From contig JAQXFJ010000119.1 in the NCBI GenBank assembly GCA_029250385.1, forward strand, positions 1-11,228: 11,228 nt of DNA, in the 5' to 3' direction. Below, in pieces: positions 7,768 through 11,228 of the stretch. Under the pieces are notes generated by a model. That model was not told the DNA's origin and searched no databases. It saw only the letters and a list, made by a program, of their open reading frames with translations. The first letter of the stretch is position 1, and each line of letters opens with the position of its first letter. Source of the DNA: Candidatus Poseidoniaceae archaeon. GTDB taxonomy: Archaea; Thermoplasmatota; Poseidoniia; Poseidoniales; Poseidoniaceae. The position numbers and the translations under genes were made by a program.

Positions 7768-7778
7768 GTTTATTTTTG
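7724..7778 (+). terminator. candidate oligo-T termination region at the end of the LON gene
   Basis: A T7 run at 7724-7730 and a TTTATTTTT tract just past the stop codon (about 7770-7778) cluster at the 3' end of the LON gene, without an obvious hairpin. Archaeal RNA polymerase terminates at such U-rich tracts, so this may separate LON from panB. The assignment rests on composition only. Confidence 0.25.
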
Positions 7779-7818
7779 GAAGCGAGAGTTTCAAATCAAT
7801 TGCGCTGCTGGAATAACT

Positions 7819-8640
7819 ATGTCCGTTCACGGCAAAGCCAAGAAGGTCACAACCCACACGCTTCAAGAAATGAAACGTGCTGATGAAAAAATAACTATGC
7901 TGACTGCATATGATTACTCGCTGGCAAAATTAGTCGATAATGCCGGTGTTGATGTGATACTTGTTGGAGATTCTGCTTCAAATGTGATGGCAGGGCAAGT
8001 AACAACCGTACCTATGACATTAGATCATATGATTTACCATGCACAGTGTGTCAAAAGAGCCGTAGATAGAGCACTAATTGTTGTTGATATGCCATTTGGA
8101 ACCTATCAAGGTAATTCAGCAATTGCGCTTGAATCAGCTATTAGAATCATGAAAGAGGCTGAAGGGCATGCAGTAAAACTTGAGGGTGGGGCAGAAATTG
8201 TTGAATCAATAAAGCGAATCTTAACCGCAGGCATTCCAGTCATGGGACACTTGGGTCTTACTCCACAATCGATCTACAAGTTTGGCACTTACAGTGTTAG
8301 AGCAAAAGAGGATGATGAGGCGAATAAGCTAATTGAAGATGCTAAAATATTGGAGGCAGCTGGCTGCTTTGCTATAGTACTAGAAAAAATACCTCGTGAA
8401 TTAGCCAAAAAAGTTAGTGAAGCCATCGACATACCTACCATCGGAATCGGTGCTGGACCAGATTGTGATGGTCAGGTTCTCGTATTACACGATTTACTGG
8501 GGATAACTATGGACTTCTCACCGAGGTTCCTACGTAGATACCTAAATCTAGCCGTAGAGATAGATGGTGCAATAAAGCAATATTGTGATGATGTCCGTCA
8601 AGGTAATTTCCCTGACCAGTCGGAAAGCTACACTTCATAG
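7819..8640 (+). CDS. panB: 3-methyl-2-oxobutanoate hydroxymethyltransferase (ketopantoate synthesis)
   Basis: PanB transfers a hydroxymethyl group from 5,10-methylenetetrahydrofolate to 2-oxoisovalerate to give ketopantoate, the first committed step to pantothenate and CoA. The 273-residue length is typical. Visible motifs are M-L-T-A-Y-D-Y (27-33), V-G-D-S (Asp51), V-V-D-M-P-F-G (Asp90), A-V-K-L-E-G-G (Glu122), M-G-H-L-G-L-T-P-Q (142-150) and V-L-E-K-I-P (Glu189), matching the metal-binding Asp/Asp/Glu and the catalytic Glu of the family. From memory the sequence resembles bacterial, particularly Bacteroidota, PanB proteins, which hints at transfer if the host is archaeal. The start is ATG with no good Shine-Dalgarno site. 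Its last 6 nt overlap the convergent membrane-protein gene. It is probably housekeeping rather than part of the aromatic pathway. Confidence 0.96.
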   Translation: MSVHGKAKKVTTHTLQEMKRADEKITMLTAYDYSLAKLVDNAGVDVILVGDSASNVMAGQVTTVPMTLDHMIYHAQCVKRAVDRALIVVDMPFGTYQGNSAIALESAIRIMKEAEGHAVKLEGGAEIVESIKRILTAGIPVMGHLGLTPQSIYKFGTYSVRAKEDDEANKLIEDAKILEAAGCFAIVLEKIPRELAKKVSEAIDIPTIGIGAGPDCDGQVLVLHDLLGITMDFSPRFLRRYLNLAVEIDGAIKQYCDDVRQGNFPDQSESYTS

Positions 8641-9135
8641 ACCGATACTGTAGGCAAGCAATGCCCCGGAAAAAGCACCTATGTCTACGGCGAATGCGTG
8701 CCATACACCGTATCTAAACGGTGGGAGTTCATATCGGCCCCAAGATGTTGAAATCCAAACCCAAAGCAGTAATGCACCATAACCACCACAAAATACCGCA
8801 CCCCATCCGGAAAACCAAATCATGAAAAATATTGTTCCGGGAGTTGCTAAACCCAGAGTATATTCAAACCAGCGAGAGGCTTTATCCCTTACCAAGACAA
8901 AGTAAAGTAGTGGTGAGAGGATTATTGACGATAGGATAGCTCCTTGTGGTGGAGAAGGCCAATTATATTCGGGAGTGATATATTCCTGGAATAAGATTCC
9001 TACAACCATACCAAACAACGCTGGTGCGATAATATGTCGAATCCCAGTTTGAAAATCAATACCATCAGCACGATCTAGTTGCGAGTCATTAGAAGAACTG
9101 GCATACACTGGAATGTCACTGTTCTTCTCGCCCAT
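8635..9135 (-). CDS. small multi-pass membrane protein, unknown function
   Basis: The minus strand encodes about 166 residues from the ATG at 9135. A polar, Ser/Asp-rich N-terminus of about 30 residues precedes four or five hydrophobic segments, at roughly 34-51, 65-83, 92-109, 112-130 and 144-163, several rich in Gly and Trp. No family is recognised and no catalytic motif is seen. The frame stays open further upstream into the dioxygenase gene, but that part is antisense to well-supported coding sequence and lacks membrane-protein character. An ATG at 9186 would add 17 residues and is possible. The stop overlaps the panB stop region by 6 nt. The gene diverges from the dioxygenase gene across about 89 nt, so a transport role for the pathway is conceivable but unsupported. 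Confidence 0.7.
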   Translation of the reverse strand: MGEKNSDIPVYASSSNDSQLDRADGIDFQTGIRHIIAPALFGMVVGILFQEYITPEYNWPSPPQGAILSSIILSPLLYFVLVRDKASRWFEYTLGLATPGTIFFMIWFSGWGAVFCGGYGALLLWVWISTSWGRYELPPFRYGVWHAFAVDIGAFSGALLAYSIGL

Positions 9136-9192
9136 GCATCCGCCAAACTGCGCTGGTGTTTGAGTTTTAGGGCACAGCGGTTTCATCCGTAC

Positions 9193-9200
9193 AAAATATA
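9193..9200 (+). promoter_or_regulatory. TATA-like box for the dioxygenase operon
   Basis: AAAATATA is centred about 28 nt before the ATG at 9225. In archaea transcription starts about 25-27 nt after the TATA centre, so the mRNA would be leaderless or nearly so. A weak AGGA at 9215-9218 could serve as a ribosome site if a short leader exists. Confidence 0.5.
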
Positions 9201-9224
9201 GGCAACCTATTGATAGGACTGCAC

Positions 9225-10121
9225 ATGGCGAAAGGAGAGATTGTTGCAGGTTGTTTAGCGCCTCACCCACCTCATATTGTATATGCAGAAAACCCTTCGC
9301 AAAATGAGCCTGTGGCTGAAGGCGGCTGGGAGCAACTAAGATGGGGTTACGAAAGGTTACGTGAGTCACTAAAAGATGTAGACTATGATGCAATTGTTGT
9401 TCTATCACCACATTGGCAAACCTACATAGGAACACATTTCCTTGGTCTAGACAATTTTCAAAGCCTGTCTGTAGACCCGATATTTCCTAACTTATTTCGC
9501 TACCATTATGATTTGAATGTCGATGTCGAATTGGCTAAGCAAATTCATGACAAAGCTCACGATGCAGGTTTAACGGTGAAAATGATGACAAACCCTGATT
9601 TTAGAGTTGATTATGGAACAATTACTACTGGCCATATGTTTAGGCCTGAATGGGATAAGCCACTAGTGGTGATATCCAGCAACCGTTCAAGAGATTATTA
9701 TTCAGTTGAAGTAATGCAGGAAATGATGATTGAGCTTGGTAGAGTCACAAGAGAAGCAATATTAGAAAGTGGCAAAAAAGTAGTAGTTTTGGCGAGTAAT
9801 TCCTTATCGCATCGACACTTTACCACCGAATCAAAAATTCCAGAAGACATGAGTAAAGAGCACATTACCAGCCATGCCATGCATCTTTGGGACATGAGAA
9901 TGATTGATTACATGAAATCAGGACAATGTCAAAGACTTATTGATGAAATGCCAGAATTCACCGAACAAGCGATTGCTGAAACCGACGGCGGAGCCTTCAC
10001 GTGGCTACTGTCGACTCTTGAAGTGCCTGATTATCCAGCGATTCTTCACGGATACGGCACCATAATCGGCACTGGAAATGCAATCGTGGAGTGGCCAGTA
10101 TACCAACACAAGGAGGAATAA
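9225..10121 (+). CDS. amnB: 2-aminophenol 1,6-dioxygenase-like extradiol dioxygenase, catalytic beta subunit
   Basis: This 298-residue class III (LigB-type) extradiol ring-cleaving dioxygenase closely resembles AmnB, the iron-bearing subunit of 2-aminophenol 1,6-dioxygenase. Shared stretches are G-E-I-V-A-G-C-L-A-P-H-P-P-H, D-P-I-F-P-N-L-F-R-Y, F-R-V-D-Y-G-T-I-T-T, I-P-E-D-M-S-K-E and G-Y-G-T-I-I-G-T-G-N-A. Expected Fe(II) ligands are His14, His63 (S-P-H-W) and Glu252 (A-E-T-D-G-G-A-F-T-W), each one residue off AmnB; His196 fits the conserved second-shell His. It would insert O2 next to the amino-bearing carbon of an o-aminophenol to give 2-aminomuconic 6-semialdehyde or a substituted analogue. 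The ATG at 9225 matches the AmnB N-terminus; a TTG at 9210 would add five residues. The alpha-subunit fusion gene starts 2 nt after the stop. The exact ring substrate is unknown. Confidence 0.93.
   Translation: MAKGEIVAGCLAPHPPHIVYAENPSQNEPVAEGGWEQLRWGYERLRESLKDVDYDAIVVLSPHWQTYIGTHFLGLDNFQSLSVDPIFPNLFRYHYDLNVDVELAKQIHDKAHDAGLTVKMMTNPDFRVDYGTITTGHMFRPEWDKPLVVISSNRSRDYYSVEVMQEMMIELGRVTREAILESGKKVVVLASNSLSHRHFTTESKIPEDMSKEHITSHAMHLWDMRMIDYMKSGQCQRLIDEMPEFTEQAIAETDGGAFTWLLSTLEVPDYPAILHGYGTIIGTGNAIVEWPVYQHKEE
10111..10116 (+). promoter_or_regulatory. strong Shine-Dalgarno site fixing a TTG start
   Basis: AGGAGG at the very end of the beta-subunit gene is 7 nt before TTG at 10124. It is the best ribosome site in the window and shows that the next gene begins with TTG; no ATG or GTG lies nearby in that frame. 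Confidence 0.85.
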
Positions 10122-10123
10122 TA

Positions 10124-11228
10124 TTGTCTGGTGGTGAAATTGTTGAGTCATTCGTCGTGCCTGTTCATCCTCACACTGTGTTAGCACCACAGCAAAATGA
10201 AGGTTGGAGTAAACTTCGTGCAGCATATGACGATGCGGCTAAGATTATCACCAATAGTGGAGCAGATTTACTGATTATTTATTCAACTACATGGCCCAGT
10301 ATAATCGGTCATCAAATGATTTCAGACCCGAACCCTGAATGGGTAATGGTTGACCATGACTTTCATGACCTAGGTTCAATCAATTATTCATTTAACATCG
10401 ACGCAGAATTTGCCGCCCAATGGAATGCTGAAAATCATTCCCGTGGACTGAAAAGCAGATGTGTCAACTATCGTGGATTTCCCATTGACGTGGGTTCTGT
10501 AGTCGCTCTAACATTGTTAAATCCCGATAATAAAATACCTGCGGTAATAGTTTCCTCAAATGTCTATGCAGACCGTAGCGAAACTACTGTGCTAGCTAAG
10601 GCGTGTCGAGATTTAGTAAAAAAAACTGGCAGAAAGGCAGTAGCGATAACCGCAATGTCCCTTTCCAATAGAATGTTTACTGAACATATCGAAGCAAAAG
10701 ATGACAAAATCCACTCACTGAAAGATGATGAATGGAATAGGAAAATATTAGAGTTTTTGACCGAAGGCAGACTGGAAGATGTAGGTCAATTATCTCGGAC
10801 GATTCAACAACAAATTCGCGTACAGAAAGTTGTCAATTTCAAACCTATGTGGTGGCTATCAGCAATGAACGAAAACCGCAACGACCTTACTGGAAAAGTA
10901 CTAGCATACGAAGCAATACACGGCGCTGGATGCGCTGTAGTACACCTAAATCCAACACCCTCTGGTGTTGGTGATAAAGAATATGATGAAGATGAAGTTG
11001 AAGTTTTCAGTGGTGAGCGCGGCGTATTAGACAACACAGTTTCTAGTCAAGAGGATACCGCCCCTTCCCCTGCAGGTAGTGGACCCGAACTTTGGGATCC
11101 AACAAATGCAGAAGGCTCAGTAAATACCGATGCAGCGCCTAAACCAGTTGGAGCATATCCACATGCCAGAAGAGTTGGGGATTTACTTTACCTCTCAGGC
11201 GTTGGACCTAGGCAACCTGGCACTAATG
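10124..11228 (+). CDS. amnA: fusion: aminophenol dioxygenase alpha subunit + RidA-type 2-aminomuconate deaminase (3' truncated)
   Basis: One frame runs open from TTG at 10124 to the window edge, 368 codons so far. Residues 1 to about 278 form a second LigB-type domain resembling AmnA, the non-catalytic alpha subunit (V-N-Y-R-G-F-P-I-D-V-G, E-D/K-D-D-K-I-H-type segment, D-D-E-W-N-R-K). The metal-site positions are lost: Val14 and Thr56 replace the two His, and no Glu is present at the third. Residues about 279-335 are an acidic, Ser/Pro-rich linker. From about 336 comes the start of a RidA-family domain (A-P-K-P-V-G-A-Y-P-H-A-R-R-V-G-D, then L-S-G-V-G-P-R-Q-P-G-T-N) of the 2-aminomuconate deaminase type (2-aminomuconate to 4-oxalocrotonate plus ammonia). 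No in-frame ATG, GTG or TTG lies in the linker, so a separate deaminase gene is unlikely. The Rid catalytic residues lie beyond the window. Confidence 0.9.
   Translation, partial: MSGGEIVESFVVPVHPHTVLAPQQNEGWSKLRAAYDDAAKIITNSGADLLIIYSTTWPSIIGHQMISDPNPEWVMVDHDFHDLGSINYSFNIDAEFAAQWNAENHSRGLKSRCVNYRGFPIDVGSVVALTLLNPDNKIPAVIVSSNVYADRSETTVLAKACRDLVKKTGRKAVAITAMSLSNRMFTEHIEAKDDKIHSLKDDEWNRKILEFLTEGRLEDVGQLSRTIQQQIRVQKVVNFKPMWWLSAMNENRNDLTGKVLAYEAIHGAGCAVVHLNPTPSGVGDKEYDEDEVEVFSGERGVLDNTVSSQEDTAPSPAGSGPELWDPTNAEGSVNTDAAPKPVGAYPHARRVGDLLYLSGVGPRQPGTN

Noticed and set aside
9210..9224. TTG at 9210 as the dioxygenase start
   Set aside because: The ATG at 9225 aligns with the AmnB N-terminus and puts the TATA-like box at a normal distance.
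9136..9435. Upstream open extension of the minus-strand membrane protein (to a 266-residue protein)
   Set aside because: It lies antisense to the conserved N-terminus of the AmnB-like dioxygenase, is His/Gln-rich and low in membrane character, and crosses the promoter region. A start at 9135 (or 9186) is more sensible.
10804..11037. Minus-strand 77-codon open frame at the end of the window
   Set aside because: It lies wholly antisense to the alpha-subunit/Rid fusion gene, which has clear family similarity.
10976..11140. Separate start for the Rid deaminase domain
   Set aside because: No ATG, GTG or TTG occurs in this frame across the linker, and there is no Shine-Dalgarno site or stop codon between the two domains.
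1..11228. CRISPR array, tRNA/rRNA gene, insertion sequence or phage genes
   Set aside because: No regularly spaced repeats, cloverleaf-like gene, transposase or terminal inverted repeats were seen; nearly all sequence is covered by ordinary coding genes.

Overview
The window reads as one moderately AT-rich, gene-dense prokaryotic segment. Intergenic gaps are short and no RNA gene, CRISPR array or mobile element is visible. Several features point to a planktonic archaeon, perhaps a marine Euryarchaeota such as Marine Group II or III. Genes that look first in their transcript (SDR at 456, TPR at 2315, LLM at 3204, PanB at 7819) lack a Shine-Dalgarno site, whereas genes immediately downstream of another gene have strong GGAGG-type sites exactly 7 nt from the start. 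The dioxygenase gene at 9225 has a TATA-like box about 28 nt before its ATG, as expected for a leaderless archaeal mRNA. Acidic linkers are also present. This placement is inference: PanB and several catabolic enzymes look bacterial, so a bacterium, or an archaeon rich in transferred bacterial genes, is possible.

Layout. 1-417: 3' part of an alpha/beta hydrolase resembling kynurenine formamidases. 456-1271: an SDR-fold protein without the usual catalytic Tyr and Lys. 1272-2237 (minus): a membrane-anchored DNase I-type nuclease whose stop codon abuts the SDR stop. 2315-3148: a TPR protein. 3204-7005: a coupled three-gene unit of luciferase-like flavin monooxygenase, asparaginase-II-family amidohydrolase and 2-aminomuconic-semialdehyde-type aldehyde dehydrogenase. 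7042-7767: a stand-alone LON substrate-binding-domain protein. 7819-8640: PanB. 8635-9135 (minus): a small multi-pass membrane protein. 9225-10121: the catalytic beta subunit of a 2-aminophenol 1,6-dioxygenase-like enzyme. 10124-11228, running off the window: the non-catalytic alpha subunit fused in one reading frame to a RidA-type 2-aminomuconate deaminase domain.

How the genes may work together. The dioxygenase pair would open an o-aminophenol ring to 2-aminomuconic 6-semialdehyde or a carboxylated analogue. The aldehyde dehydrogenase would oxidise that aldehyde to 2-aminomuconate, and the fused Rid domain would deaminate it to 4-oxalocrotonate. The formamidase-like hydrolase, flavin monooxygenase, amidase and SDR could supply the aminophenol from tryptophan/kynurenine or from an N-heterocycle, but their substrates cannot be read from sequence. 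The most notable finding is the dioxygenase alpha subunit-deaminase fusion, set in an aminoaromatic meta-cleavage locus that also carries two catalytically altered enzymes.
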